Positions 50,078 to 58,291 of a DNA stretch of 64,000 bases are shown one piece after another. Positions within the stretch are counted from its first letter, which is position 1. Each line of letters begins with the position of its first letter. The notes under the pieces were generated by a model. That model had not been told where the DNA came from, made no database searches, and worked only from the letters and a program-made list of their open reading frames with translations. The position numbers and the translations under genes are program-made. The DNA is from Microbacterium sufflavum (GTDB lineage: Bacteria; Actinomycetota; Actinomycetes; Actinomycetales; Microbacteriaceae), in the NCBI RefSeq assembly GCF_023091155.1, contig NZ_JAHWXK010000001.1, forward strand, positions 1,674,001-1,738,000, read 5' to 3'.

Positions 50078-51183
50078 TGTTCGTTCCTTTCGTCGGGGGA
50101 TGCCGCGGTCGCGGCGTCCATCGGTGCCCCTGGCGCTGTGGTGCCGGCACCGGCGGGGGTTCTGCCCGGTCGGCGGCGTGCTTTCTGCAGCCAGGCCAGG
50201 ACGCTTGCGGCCACCACCGAGATCACGAGGAGCGTGCCGGTGATGATGTTGATGACGTCGGAGGTGACGTTCACCAGGCGGAGCGCGCTCGCGAGCGCCC
50301 CGATGAGGAAGGCGGCGGCGATGACGCCGTAGATCTTGCCGCGACCGCCGAAGACGGACACCCCGCCGAGGACGACGGCGGCGATCACCTGGAGCTCGAG
50401 GCCGGTGGCGTTGTCGCCGCGGGCGCTGCCGTAGCGGAGCGTGTAGAAGATGCCGGCGAAGGCGGCGACCGCGCCGGAGAGCACGAAGAGCACGAGCTTG
50501 GTGCGCTCGACGTGCACGCCGGAGAAGTGCGCGGCGTCCTTCGACAGTCCCACCGCGTACACGCCGCGACCGAACGGGGTGAAGTGCAGCAGGACCGCGA
50601 ACACGGCCACCAGCACCAGGAACGGGATGGTGATGACGGGGATGGGGGTGCCGGCGATCTTGGCTTTCGCGAGGTCGCTCCAGAACTCCGGGAAGTCGGT
50701 GACGGCGGCCGTGCCGAGCAGGCCCACCGCGAGGCCGCGGTAGAGCGCGAGCGTGCCGATCGTGACCGCGAGCGAGGGGAGCCCGACGACGGTCACCAGG
50801 AAGCCGTTGAACGCGCCGCCGACGATGCCGACCGCGAGCGCGGCGAGCGCGGCGACCTCGAACGGGAGGCCGCCCTGCACGAGCGCTCCGGTGACCACGC
50901 TGGACAGTCCGACCATGCTGCCGACCGAGAGGTCGATCTCGCCCGTGATCATGATCAGCGTCATCGGCAGCGCGATCAGCAGGATCGGGGCGATGTCGAG
51001 CAGCAGGTAGGTGAGGGTGATCGGCTGACCGAAGCCGCGGATGCTCGTGGCGGCCACGACGGCCACGACGATCAGCAGCCCGACGATCGCGGCCTCGCGC
51101 GTGAGGAGCAGCCGGCGCCACAGCGGCTTGTCGTAGTCGCGGATGACGCGGGCGCTCGCGGTGGTGGTGGTCGCGGTGGTCAT
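50074..51183 (-). CDS. rhaP: L-rhamnose ABC transporter permease
   Basis: 369 residues from the ATG at 51183. About nine hydrophobic helices lie from residue 30 to 340, with the permease signature ALPMTLIMITGEIDLSVGSM (about 71-90) and VIAAVVLGGVSVFGG. A hydrophilic tail (RRRPGRTPAGAGT) ends the chain and its stop overlaps the rhaS start by four bases. It overlaps the other permease at its start (51180-51183), as expected for a heterodimeric pair. Confidence 0.9.
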   Translation of the reverse strand: MTTATTTTASARVIRDYDKPLWRRLLLTREAAIVGLLIVVAVVAATSIRGFGQPITLTYLLLDIAPILLIALPMTLIMITGEIDLSVGSMVGLSSVVTGALVQGGLPFEVAALAALAVGIVGGAFNGFLVTVVGLPSLAVTIGTLALYRGLAVGLLGTAAVTDFPEFWSDLAKAKIAGTPIPVITIPFLVLVAVFAVLLHFTPFGRGVYAVGLSKDAAHFSGVHVERTKLVLFVLSGAVAAFAGIFYTLRYGSARGDNATGLELQVIAAVVLGGVSVFGGRGKIYGVIAAAFLIGALASALRLVNVTSDVINIITGTLLVISVVAASVLAWLQKARRRPGRTPAGAGTTAPGAPMDAATAASPDERNEQ

Positions 51184-52199
51184 GACTGGTCCCTCGCCTC
51201 GATGAGCCGCCGTCTCTGCCGGACCGCGAGCACGCGGTCGAGCACGATGGCGCCGATGATGAGCAGGCCGACGACGGCGCGCTGCCAGAAGTCGGGGATG
51301 CCGAGGATCGGCAGGGCACGGTTGATGGTGAGCAGCAGCACGGCTCCGATCGCCGCACCCCAGACCGAGCCGATGCCGCCCGTGATGGCGACGCCGCCGA
51401 TCACCGCGGCGCCGACCGCGTCGAGCTCCCATCCGGCTCCGGCCTGGGAGTTGATGGTGCCGTAGCGTGCCGCGTAGAACACCCCGGCGAGCCCGGCGAG
51501 CGCACCCGACAGGACGAACGCGGTCAGCACGCGGCGCGTGACGCGCAGGCCGTACAGCTCGGCGGCTGCGGGGTCGGAGCCGATCGCGTAGAACTCCCGC
51601 CCGCCGCGCGTGTTCTTCAGGTACCAGGCGGCCGCGGCGAGCACGATCACCGCGACGACCGCGAGGATCGGGATGCCCAGGAGCTGTCCGGTGCCCAGCG
51701 CCAGGAAGTCGCGGGGGAGGTCGGAGGCGTTGACGCGGTCGCTGCCGGTCCACAGCACGTTGATGCCCCGGTAGGCGTAGAGCGTGCCGAGCGTGATGAC
51801 CATGGCGGGCACCTTCGCGTAGGCGACGAGGGCGCCGTTGACGAGTCCGAGGAGGGCGCCGAGCACGACGGCGGCGATCACGACCAGCACGATGGGGATG
51901 CCGGGCACGTCGATGAAGAGCCGTCCGGTGAGGTAGGCCGTGAGGCCCATGACCGAGCCGACGGAGAGGTCGACGTTGCGGGTGATGAGCACGATGGCCT
52001 GACCGACCGCGACGAGCACGAGGATCGAGGGCGTGAGCAGCAGGTCGCGCCAGCCGTCGGCGCTGAACAGGAACTTCGGGTTGTTGAGGGTCGCGGCGGT
52101 GATCACGAGCACCAGGGCGAGCAGGATGCCGAACTCGCGCGCCCTGCCGATGCCGGAGATGCGCGTGGTGAGCGCGGAGACGGGGATGGCGGTGGTCAC
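51180..52199 (-). CDS. rhaQ: L-rhamnose ABC transporter permease
   Basis: 339 residues from a GTG at 52199 overlapping the rhaT stop. The helix pattern and signature VGQAIVLITRNVDLSVGSVM (about 66-85) identify a RbsC-type permease, with AVGAAVIGGVAITGG near the end. It pairs with RhaP. Which of the two is P or Q is assigned by analogy with the Rhizobium locus only. Confidence 0.9.
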   Translation of the reverse strand: MTTAIPVSALTTRISGIGRAREFGILLALVLVITAATLNNPKFLFSADGWRDLLLTPSILVLVAVGQAIVLITRNVDLSVGSVMGLTAYLTGRLFIDVPGIPIVLVVIAAVVLGALLGLVNGALVAYAKVPAMVITLGTLYAYRGINVLWTGSDRVNASDLPRDFLALGTGQLLGIPILAVVAVIVLAAAAWYLKNTRGGREFYAIGSDPAAAELYGLRVTRRVLTAFVLSGALAGLAGVFYAARYGTINSQAGAGWELDAVGAAVIGGVAITGGIGSVWGAAIGAVLLLTINRALPILGIPDFWQRAVVGLLIIGAIVLDRVLAVRQRRRLIEARDQS

Positions 52200-53713
52200 G
52201 AGGAGAGCTCCGATGCGTGCGTCGCGGCGAACATGACGTTCTCGGAGGTGGCCTCCGAGCGGGGGATCTCGGCGGTGATGCGACCCTCGCGCATCACCAG
52301 CACCCGGTCGGCCATGCCGAGCACCTCGGGCAGCTCCGACGAGATCATGAGGATGCCCATGCCCTGGCCGGCGAGCTGGGAGAGCAGCCGGTGCACCTCG
52401 GACTTGGTGCCGACGTCGATGCCGCGGGTGGGCTCGTCGATCAGCAGCACCCGGGGCTGCGTCGCGAGCCACTTCGCCAGGACGACCTTCTGCTGGTTGC
52501 CGCCGGAGAGGGTGGCGGCGACCGTGTCGAGCGCGTGCGTCTTCACCTCGAGGCGCGAGGCCCACTCACGGGCGGCCCGGTTCTCCATCGCGGTCGTCAG
52601 CAGGCCGAGCCGGGCCAGACGCCGGCGGATCGCGAGGGTGATGTTGCCGCCCACGCCGGACTCGATCACGAGGCCCTGCTTGCGACGGTCCTCGGGGACG
52701 AGCGCGAGTCCCGCCCGCATGGCGTCGACGGGGCGCCGCGGCGGGATGCGCCGGCCGGTCATGCGGACCGTGCCCTCGCGGTAGCCGTCCACGCCGAACA
52801 CGGCCCGGGCGACCTCGCTGCGTCCCGCGCCGACGAGCCCGGCGAGTCCGACGATCTCGCCCGCGCGCACGGTGAAGGAGATGTCGTGGAAGAGCCCGGG
52901 GCTGGTGAGGCCCTCCACCTCGAGCAGCGGTTCGCCGATCGCGGCCTCCTGCTTGGGGAACAGCTCGGCGACCTCGCGGCCCACCATCTGGCGCACGAGC
53001 TCGTCGACCGTGGTGTCGGCCACGGCGGAGGTGGCGATGTACGCGCCGTCACGCATCACGGTGACGGTGTCGCAGAGGGCGAACACCTCGTCGAAGCGGT
53101 GCGAGATGAAGATGAGGCCGCGCCCCTCGTCGCGCAGGCTGCGCGCGATCGCGAACAGGCGCTCGACCTCCACGCCGGACAGGGCGGCGGTGGGCTCGTC
53201 CATGATGAGCAGTGCCGCGTCGAGGGAGACGGCCTTGGCGATCTCGATCACCTGCTGGTCGGCGATCGAGAGCCCCTCCGCGGGGCGGTCGGGATCGATG
53301 GTGACGCCGAGGCGGGTGAAGAGCCGCTCGACCTCGTGCCGCATGGCCTTCCGGTCGATGCGGCCGAAGCGTCCGAGGGGCTGGCGGCCCATGAAGATGT
53401 TCTCGGTCACCGACAGGTCGGGGAAGAGGGTCGGCTCCTGGTAGATGACGGCGACACCGGCTGCCTTGGACTGGGCGGTGGAGGTGAAGTCCACGTCGGC
53501 CCCGTTCAGGCGGAACGTTCCGGCGTCGCGCTGGTAGAGGCCGGCGACGATCTTCACGAGCGTGGACTTCCCGGCACCGTTCTCGCCGACGAGCGCGTGG
53601 ATGGAGCCGGGGTCGACCGTGATCGTGCCGGAGCGCAGGGCGATCACCGAGCCGAAGGCCTTCTGGACGTCGGCGAGCTCGAGCACGGGCGCCGTCGCGG
53701 GTGAGGACATCAT
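52196..53713 (-). CDS. rhaT: L-rhamnose ABC transporter ATP-binding protein, two domains
   Basis: 505 residues from the ATG at 53713, preceded by GGAGAGAGAA. Two ATPase domains: the first with GENGAGKSTLVKIVAG, GLSIADQQVIEIAKAV and LLIMDEPTAAL; the second degenerate in Walker A (GLVGAGRSEVARAVFG) but with LSGGNQQKVVLAKWL and LLIDEPTRGIDVG, as usual for RbsA-type proteins. It energises RhaPQ. First gene of the operon, behind a consensus promoter and operator. Confidence 0.93.
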   Translation of the reverse strand: MMSSPATAPVLELADVQKAFGSVIALRSGTITVDPGSIHALVGENGAGKSTLVKIVAGLYQRDAGTFRLNGADVDFTSTAQSKAAGVAVIYQEPTLFPDLSVTENIFMGRQPLGRFGRIDRKAMRHEVERLFTRLGVTIDPDRPAEGLSIADQQVIEIAKAVSLDAALLIMDEPTAALSGVEVERLFAIARSLRDEGRGLIFISHRFDEVFALCDTVTVMRDGAYIATSAVADTTVDELVRQMVGREVAELFPKQEAAIGEPLLEVEGLTSPGLFHDISFTVRAGEIVGLAGLVGAGRSEVARAVFGVDGYREGTVRMTGRRIPPRRPVDAMRAGLALVPEDRRKQGLVIESGVGGNITLAIRRRLARLGLLTTAMENRAAREWASRLEVKTHALDTVAATLSGGNQQKVVLAKWLATQPRVLLIDEPTRGIDVGTKSEVHRLLSQLAGQGMGILMISSELPEVLGMADRVLVMREGRITAEIPRSEATSENVMFAATHASELSS

Positions 53714-53733
53714 TTCTCTCTCCATTGAGGGAA

Positions 53734-53745
53734 TGAATCGTTTCA
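53734..53745. promoter_or_regulatory. LacI operator TGAATCGTTTCA, rhaT side
   Basis: A near-palindrome with central CG, about ten bases after the predicted rhaT transcription start. A second copy, TGAGTCGTTTCA, is at 53824 in front of the divergent LacI gene. Confidence 0.7.
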
Positions 53746-53761
53746 AACCCTGTCGGAGATG

Positions 53762-53790
53762 AGATTAGGCGATGTGTTGACTGCTGTCAA
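53762..53790 (-). promoter_or_regulatory. Promoter of the rhaTQPSMI operon
   Basis: On the minus strand consensus TTGACA (53785-53790), 17 bases, TAATCT (53762-53767). The operator lies just downstream, a standard repression layout. Confidence 0.75.
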
Positions 53791-53823
53791 GACGGCGTGA
53801 GAGTGTGAGTCCCGAGCGGAATG

Positions 53824-53835
53824 TGAGTCGTTTCA
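53824..53835. promoter_or_regulatory. LacI operator TGAGTCGTTTCA, regulator side
   Basis: Differs by one base from the site at 53734 and lies 25 bases before the LacI start codon. It suggests autoregulation and paired occupancy 90 bp apart. Confidence 0.6.
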
Positions 53836-53860
53836 CACGCCGGAGGACGGGAGGTCGCGG

Positions 53861-54865
53861 ATGGCGGTCAGCGTGCGCGAGGTCGCGGAGGACGCGGGTG
53901 TCTCGGTCGGCACGGTGTCGAACGTCCTCAACCGGCCGGAGAAGGTGGCCGCCGAGACGGTGGCCAGGGTCCAGGCGTCGATCGATCGGCTCGGCTTCGT
54001 GCGCAACGACGCGGCCAGGCAGCTCCGCGCCGGACGCAGCCGCACCATCGGACTGGTCGTGCTCGACATCCGCAACCCCTTCTTCGCTGAGGTGATCCGC
54101 GGCGCCGAGGAGCGCGCCGATCAGCACGGGCTCTCGGTGCTGGTGGCCAACAGCGACGAGAAGCAGGAGCGCGAGGCCATGCACCTCGACCTGTTCGAGG
54201 AGCAGCGGGTGACGGGCGTGCTGGTGACGCCCGTGGCCGAGTCGCTGCCGCGCCTGGCACGCATGCACGAGCGCGGCACGCACGCGGTGCTCGTCGACCG
54301 GGAGTCGCAGGACGAGCGCTTCGCCTCGGTCGCCGTGGACGACGTGGAGGGCGGCCGCATCGCCATGGAGCATCTGCTCGCGGTCGGCCGTCGGCGGATC
54401 GCCTTCGTCGGGGGGCCCGTGTCGCTGCGGCAGGTGTCCGACCGGCTCAGCGGGGCACAGGCCGCGGCCGCCGACGCCGGGGTCGCCCTGGAGTTCCTCG
54501 CGACCGCCGCTCTCACGGTCGAGGAGGGGAGGCAGGCGGGGTCGCGGATCCTCGGCCGCGCCCCGGCGGATCGTCCGGATGCCGTGTTCGCGGCGAACGA
54601 CCTCGTCGCGCTCGGCCTGCTGCAGAGCCTCGTGATGACCGGAGACGCCCGGGTGCCCGACGACATCGCGATCATCGGCTACGACGACATCGACTTCGCC
54701 GCGGCCGCCGTGATCCCGCTCAGCTCGGTGCGTCAGCCCGCCGCCCTGATCGGCTCCACCGCGGTCGATCTGCTGCTGCAGGGTCAGGGGGAGCGGGCGC
54801 CGGAGCCCGAGCACGTGCTGTTCCGCCCCGAGCTGGTGGCGCGGCGCTCCACGACCGGCGCGTGA
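53861..54865 (+). CDS. LacI family regulator of the rhamnose operon
   Basis: 334 residues; GGGAGGT lies seven bases before the ATG. The HTH is VREVAEDAGVSVGTVSNVLN with hinge RLGFVRNDAARQLRAGRSRT. The effector domain contains GLVVLDIRNPFFAEVIRGAE and AVFAANDLVALGLLQ. It diverges from rhaT over a 147-base gap with two matching operators. It therefore most likely represses rhaTQPSMI and itself until L-rhamnose or a product is present. Confidence 0.9.
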   Translation: MAVSVREVAEDAGVSVGTVSNVLNRPEKVAAETVARVQASIDRLGFVRNDAARQLRAGRSRTIGLVVLDIRNPFFAEVIRGAEERADQHGLSVLVANSDEKQEREAMHLDLFEEQRVTGVLVTPVAESLPRLARMHERGTHAVLVDRESQDERFASVAVDDVEGGRIAMEHLLAVGRRRIAFVGGPVSLRQVSDRLSGAQAAAADAGVALEFLATAALTVEEGRQAGSRILGRAPADRPDAVFAANDLVALGLLQSLVMTGDARVPDDIAIIGYDDIDFAAAAVIPLSSVRQPAALIGSTAVDLLLQGQGERAPEPEHVLFRPELVARRSTTGA

Positions 54866-54882
54866 CCCCGCCGGCGATGCCG

Positions 54883-55587
54883 TCAGGCTGAGGCTGACGA
54901 CCGGTGCTGGGCGCTCGCGCCGCGCATGATGCGGGCGACCGCCGTGATCAGGAACAGCTGCCCCGTGATGCCCTCGGCCACCGCGACGGCCTGCATGCCG
55001 GCACCCCGGGGGATGAGGTTGCCGTAGCCGGTCGTGGTGAGGGCGGTGAAGGAGAAAAACAGCTGATCGCCGAGCGAGTCGGTCTCCGCTCCGATGAAGA
55101 GCGGTTGCGACAGGAACTGCGAGGCGAGGTTGTACGCGAAGGCGAAGAACATCCCCACCAGGATGTACGCCGTCACCGCGGCGAGCAGCGCCTCGATGTC
55201 GAGCCCGCGTCGCGTGACCTGATGCGCGATGATCGCCCACGGTGCGACGAGCAGTGCCACCATCGAGGCCGCAGACAGCCCGACCGCCAGGGCGGGACTG
55301 CCGGTGCCGAAGAAGGTCGCCAGCAGGGCCGCCGCGCCCGCGGTGGACAGCACGACCCACGTCACCCGCTGCACGAGCGCACGGGCGCCCGTCACGCGGA
55401 ACACGATCGCGACCGTCGCGAGCATGACCAGGAACGCCCACGGGCTCGGGTCGGCGCTCGGCTGCGCGGCGCACAGGCCGTACGAGACGCCCAAGAGCAG
55501 CAGCACGATCGCGTAGCCGACCGCCCGGTAGCTCCAGGCGCTGTCCTCGGTGCCCAGGGAAGCGCCGACGTGCGGGTGCGGATTCAT
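54883..55587 (-). CDS. Potassium channel-like membrane protein
   Basis: 234 residues from the ATG at 55587 (GGAGAGGATCGCC upstream). Five hydrophobic helices are followed by a pore loop with the selectivity filter FTALTTTGYGNLIP (about residue 186) and a last helix (GITGQLFLITAVARI). The GYG filter is the K+ signature. The helix count resembles small 6-TM prokaryotic channels, but no positively charged S4 is seen. No regulatory RCK domain is attached. Converges with the LacI gene. Confidence 0.82.
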   Translation of the reverse strand: MNPHPHVGASLGTEDSAWSYRAVGYAIVLLLLGVSYGLCAAQPSADPSPWAFLVMLATVAIVFRVTGARALVQRVTWVVLSTAGAAALLATFFGTGSPALAVGLSAASMVALLVAPWAIIAHQVTRRGLDIEALLAAVTAYILVGMFFAFAYNLASQFLSQPLFIGAETDSLGDQLFFSFTALTTTGYGNLIPRGAGMQAVAVAEGITGQLFLITAVARIMRGASAQHRSSASA

Positions 55588-55745
55588 GGCGATCCTCTCC
55601 GTCGCGGTGGTGTGACTCCCGCGCGCGGCCAGTATCCCAGCCGGTCGCGCGCGGGTCGGGAGGCGCGGCCGTGGCCGCGGTTCGTCAGGGCGCGTCGAAC
55701 CCGTTACACTGGTCGAGTGCATCCGCGCTCTCGGGCCGGATGCCT

Positions 55746-55837
55746 GGAGACGTCGCATAGTCCGGCCTAGTGCACCACCCTGCTAAGGTGGAGTCCCCTT
55801 ACGGGGACCAGGGGTTCAAATCCCCTCGTCTCCGCCA
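55746..55837 (+). tRNA. tRNA-Ser (anticodon GCU)
   Basis: Acceptor GGAGACG (55746-55752) pairs with CGTCTCC (55827-55833); G discriminator; CCA encoded at 55835-55837. Anticodon stem CCACC/GGTGG flanks GCT at 55782-55784. The long variable arm (GAGTCCCCTTACGGGGACC) is typical of serine, and the T-arm is GGGGTTCAAATCCCC. The other tRNA-Ser in the window (UGA) lacks an encoded CCA. Confidence 0.96.
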
Positions 55838-55931
55838 GTTCTTCCCCCTCGAACCGCGATCACGGTACGGCGCTCGATCTCGAGCGATCGCGCAGCGCGA
55901 GTAGCCTGCGGTCCGCCCGTGCGGTCGCCGC

Positions 55932-56450
55932 TCAGTGGCGCGGGAACGGTGCCGAGGAGCGCAGGTGCGCGGCGCCGAGCGGGTCGCACACGGTGGACTC
56001 GTCGACCACGCCGAACCGGAGCAGGGCGGCGGGATCGGTCGAGGAGGGCGGCGTGCGATCGGGTCGCGCGGAGAGCAGCACGAAGTCCGCCGCGGTCCCG
56101 GTCAGGTGCAGCGACCCCGCCGGCAGGCAGTGCAGGGCGATGCGGATCGCGGTGAGGTCGCGGTCGACCGCAGCGTCCGTGATCGACCACGCCGTGAAGC
56201 GGTTGGCCGACGCGGAGCCCGTCCACTCCTGGCGCACCGCCCCGGTCACCCGCAGCAGGGCCGTCGTGCCGCGGAGCCGGGTCGACTGGCGCAGTTCCAG
56301 CAGCACCCCGACCACGCCGGCCGGGATGTCGACGATCACGCGCGTGACCTGAGCGTCCACGAGAGCCAGGGCGTCGGCGAACGGATCCTCGGTGTCTGCG
56401 AGCGGCGGGAGGCCGGAGGGGACGCCGAAGAGGAGGTCTCTCACCTGCAT
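55932..56450 (-). CDS. Uncharacterised soluble protein
   Basis: 172 residues from the ATG at 56450; the open frame extends 300 bases further but overlaps the divergent AraC-type gene. It reads MQVRDLLFGVPSGLPPLADT, then a beta-rich stretch (VIVDIPAGVVGVLLELRQ) and C-terminal RSSAPFPRH. No signal peptide, membrane segment or family recognised. It shares a 178-base divergent promoter region with the AraC/GyrI gene. Confidence 0.55.
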   Translation of the reverse strand: MQVRDLLFGVPSGLPPLADTEDPFADALALVDAQVTRVIVDIPAGVVGVLLELRQSTRLRGTTALLRVTGAVRQEWTGSASANRFTAWSITDAAVDRDLTAIRIALHCLPAGSLHLTGTAADFVLLSARPDRTPPSSTDPAALLRFGVVDESTVCDPLGAAHLRSSAPFPRH

Positions 56451-56501
56451 GCCGACTCGCTCCCCGTGCTCCCCCAGAAACTCCGACGATACGGGATGCG
56501 T

Positions 56502-56531
56502 GTTCACACAGGGTCTGAACGGGGTGTGAAC
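56502..56531. promoter_or_regulatory. Inverted repeat GTTCACAC-N14-GTGTGAAC
   Basis: Perfect 8-bp arms at 56502-56509 and 56524-56531, centres 22 bp apart (two helical turns), between the divergent uncharacterised gene and the AraC/GyrI gene. A plausible operator for the AraC-type protein. Confidence 0.5.
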
Positions 56532-56628
56532 GGTGCACGGGGAGCGGCGGCACACGACCGGAACGGACCAGAATGATCGGGTGCCGCACCCCGATGGACG
56601 GACACGCTGGTGGGGAAAGGAGGAACCC

Positions 56629-57492
56629 ATGATCGGCACCCTCAACGCCCTGATCGACCGCGTCGAAGCCGCGCCAGACCAGGAGCTCGACGTCGCGGCC
56701 GTCGCGCGTGCGCACGGCACGACCGAGTACCACCTGCGGCGGATGTTCTCCGCCCTCGCGGGCATGCCCGTGTCGGAGTACGTGCGCCGTCGGCGGATGA
56801 CGATCGCCGCCGCGGAACTGGTCGGCGGTGCGCCGAGCCTGCTCGACGTGGCCGTGCGGCACGGCTACGGCTCGGTCGAGGCGTTCGGCAGGGCGTTCCG
56901 CGCCGTGCACGGCATCGGTCCGGCCGAGGCGCGCCGTGACGGGGGTCCTCTCCGTACACAACCCACGCTCCGGTTCCGCCTGAGCGTCGAAGGGAGCACC
57001 CCGATGGACGTCACCATCACCCCCCGACCCGCCCTCCAGCTGGTCGGTCATGCCACGCAGGTCCCGCTGATCCACCGCGGCGAGAACCCGCACATCCAGC
57101 AGCACATCGCGGCCATCCCGGCGGAGGAGCACGCGCGGCTCAAGCGTCTGAACGACGCGGAGCCCTCGGGCATCCTCGCCGTGACAGCCGACGTGGAGCC
57201 GGACGCGCCCGAGGGCACACCGCTCACGTATCTCCACGGCGTCGCGCTGGAGGAGACGACCCCGGTGCCGGAGGATCTCGACGTGCTGCGGCTCGAGGCG
57301 GGCACCTGGGCCGTGTTCGCCGCCGACGGCCCGTTCCCGCAGACCCTGCAGGACCTGTGGGCGGCCACCGCGACCGAGTGGTTCCCGTCGAACCCGTGGC
57401 GACTGCGCCCCGGTCCGTCGATGGTGCGGTATCGCGAGTTCCGCGGAGACACGGCCTCGTGCGAGCTGTGGCTGCCCGTGGAAGCGGAGTGA
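56629..57492 (+). CDS. AraC family regulator with GyrI-like effector domain
   Basis: 287 residues from the ATG at 56629, which follows AAAGGAGGAA. Residues about 8-105 are an N-terminal AraC DNA-binding domain (LDVAAVARAHGTTEYHLRRM, then PSLLDVAVRHGYGSVEAFGR and AFRAVHGIGPAEAR). Residues about 125-285 form a GyrI/SOUL-like small-molecule domain (VTITPRPALQLVGHATQVPL, CELWLPV). The layout is that of Rob/YobU and TipA-like drug-responsive activators. Hydrophobic drugs or lipids are typical effectors of the family. Confidence 0.88.
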   Translation: MIGTLNALIDRVEAAPDQELDVAAVARAHGTTEYHLRRMFSALAGMPVSEYVRRRRMTIAAAELVGGAPSLLDVAVRHGYGSVEAFGRAFRAVHGIGPAEARRDGGPLRTQPTLRFRLSVEGSTPMDVTITPRPALQLVGHATQVPLIHRGENPHIQQHIAAIPAEEHARLKRLNDAEPSGILAVTADVEPDAPEGTPLTYLHGVALEETTPVPEDLDVLRLEAGTWAVFAADGPFPQTLQDLWAATATEWFPSNPWRLRPGPSMVRYREFRGDTASCELWLPVEAE

Positions 57493-57494
57493 GT

Positions 57495-57531
57495 CACCGG
57501 GGCGGGGCGGCCGAGCCGTCCCGCCCCGGTG
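57495..57531. terminator. Hairpin terminator after the AraC/GyrI gene
   Basis: CACCGGGGCGGGGCGG (57495-57510) pairs with CCGTCCCGCCCCGGTG (57516-57531) with one G-T wobble around CCGAG, starting two bases after the stop codon. Confidence 0.75.
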
Positions 57532-57588
57532 TCGGAGGCCCCTGGCACACTGTGCCGCACCGGGCAGTCCCACCCAGAGAGGCAGGCG

Positions 57589-58224
57589 ATGGCGGCCATC
57601 GACCCCAAGAAGACCCTCGACTCCTACCGCGCACGACGCGGAGAGTTCCGCGTGCTCGAGGTGCCGCCGCTGCGGTACCTCATGATCGACGGCGCGGGAG
57701 ACCCCAACACCTCGCCCGTGTATGCGCAGGCCGTGGCGGCGCTGTTCCCCCTGGCGTACACGCTCAAGTTCGCGAGCCGTGAAGAGCTCGGCATCGACAC
57801 CGTCGTGATGCCGCTCGAGGGGCTGTGGCACGCGGCCGACATGGCGTCGTTCACGTCGCGCCGGGACAAGTCGCAGTGGGAGTGGACGCTGCTTCTCCTG
57901 GTGGGCGACCACGTGACCCCCGACCTCTTCGCGCGGGCGGTCGATACCGTCGAGGCGAAGAGCGCGAAGAAGCGCGAGCCCCTGCCGGCCCTGCGCTCCG
58001 TGCGGCTGGAGACCCTGCACGAGGGGCTGTGCGTGCAGACGCTCCACGTCGGCCCCTTCGACGACGAGGCCCCGGTGCTCGATGAGCTGCACCACCGCTT
58101 CATCCCGGAGCACGGACTGCGCATGACCGGTCGGCACCACGAGGTGTACCTGAGCGACATCCGCCGCACCGACCCCGCGAAACTCCGCACGATCCTGCGG
58201 CAGCCGGTCGCGCGGGTCGAGTGA
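57589..58224 (+). CDS. GyrI-like small-molecule-binding protein
   Basis: 211 residues from the ATG at 57589. The sequence DSYRARRGEFRVLEVPPLRY, LMIDGAGDPNTSPVY, GLWHAADM and LHEGLCVQTLHVGPFDDEAP matches stand-alone GyrI-like proteins (YdhR/Lin2189 type). These have the ligand pocket without a DNA-binding domain and in some cases hydrolyse or bind hydrophobic cations. It lies 96 bases after the AraC/GyrI gene, separated by a terminator, so it probably has its own promoter. Confidence 0.82.
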   Translation: MAAIDPKKTLDSYRARRGEFRVLEVPPLRYLMIDGAGDPNTSPVYAQAVAALFPLAYTLKFASREELGIDTVVMPLEGLWHAADMASFTSRRDKSQWEWTLLLLVGDHVTPDLFARAVDTVEAKSAKKREPLPALRSVRLETLHEGLCVQTLHVGPFDDEAPVLDELHHRFIPEHGLRMTGRHHEVYLSDIRRTDPAKLRTILRQPVARVE

Positions 58225-58291
58225 GTTCACCGCGGGCGCGGACGAAAGCAACCCCCTCTTCGGCTCGGATGCCGAGCGATACGCTTCCCCC

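Noticed and set aside
47442..50150. A 902-codon frame suggesting a fusion of L-rhamnose isomerase with upstream sequence
   Set aside because: The upstream portion is antisense-free but overlaps rhaM and rhaS, which are clear genes in other frames; the GTG at 48608 overlapping the rhaM stop is the natural start.
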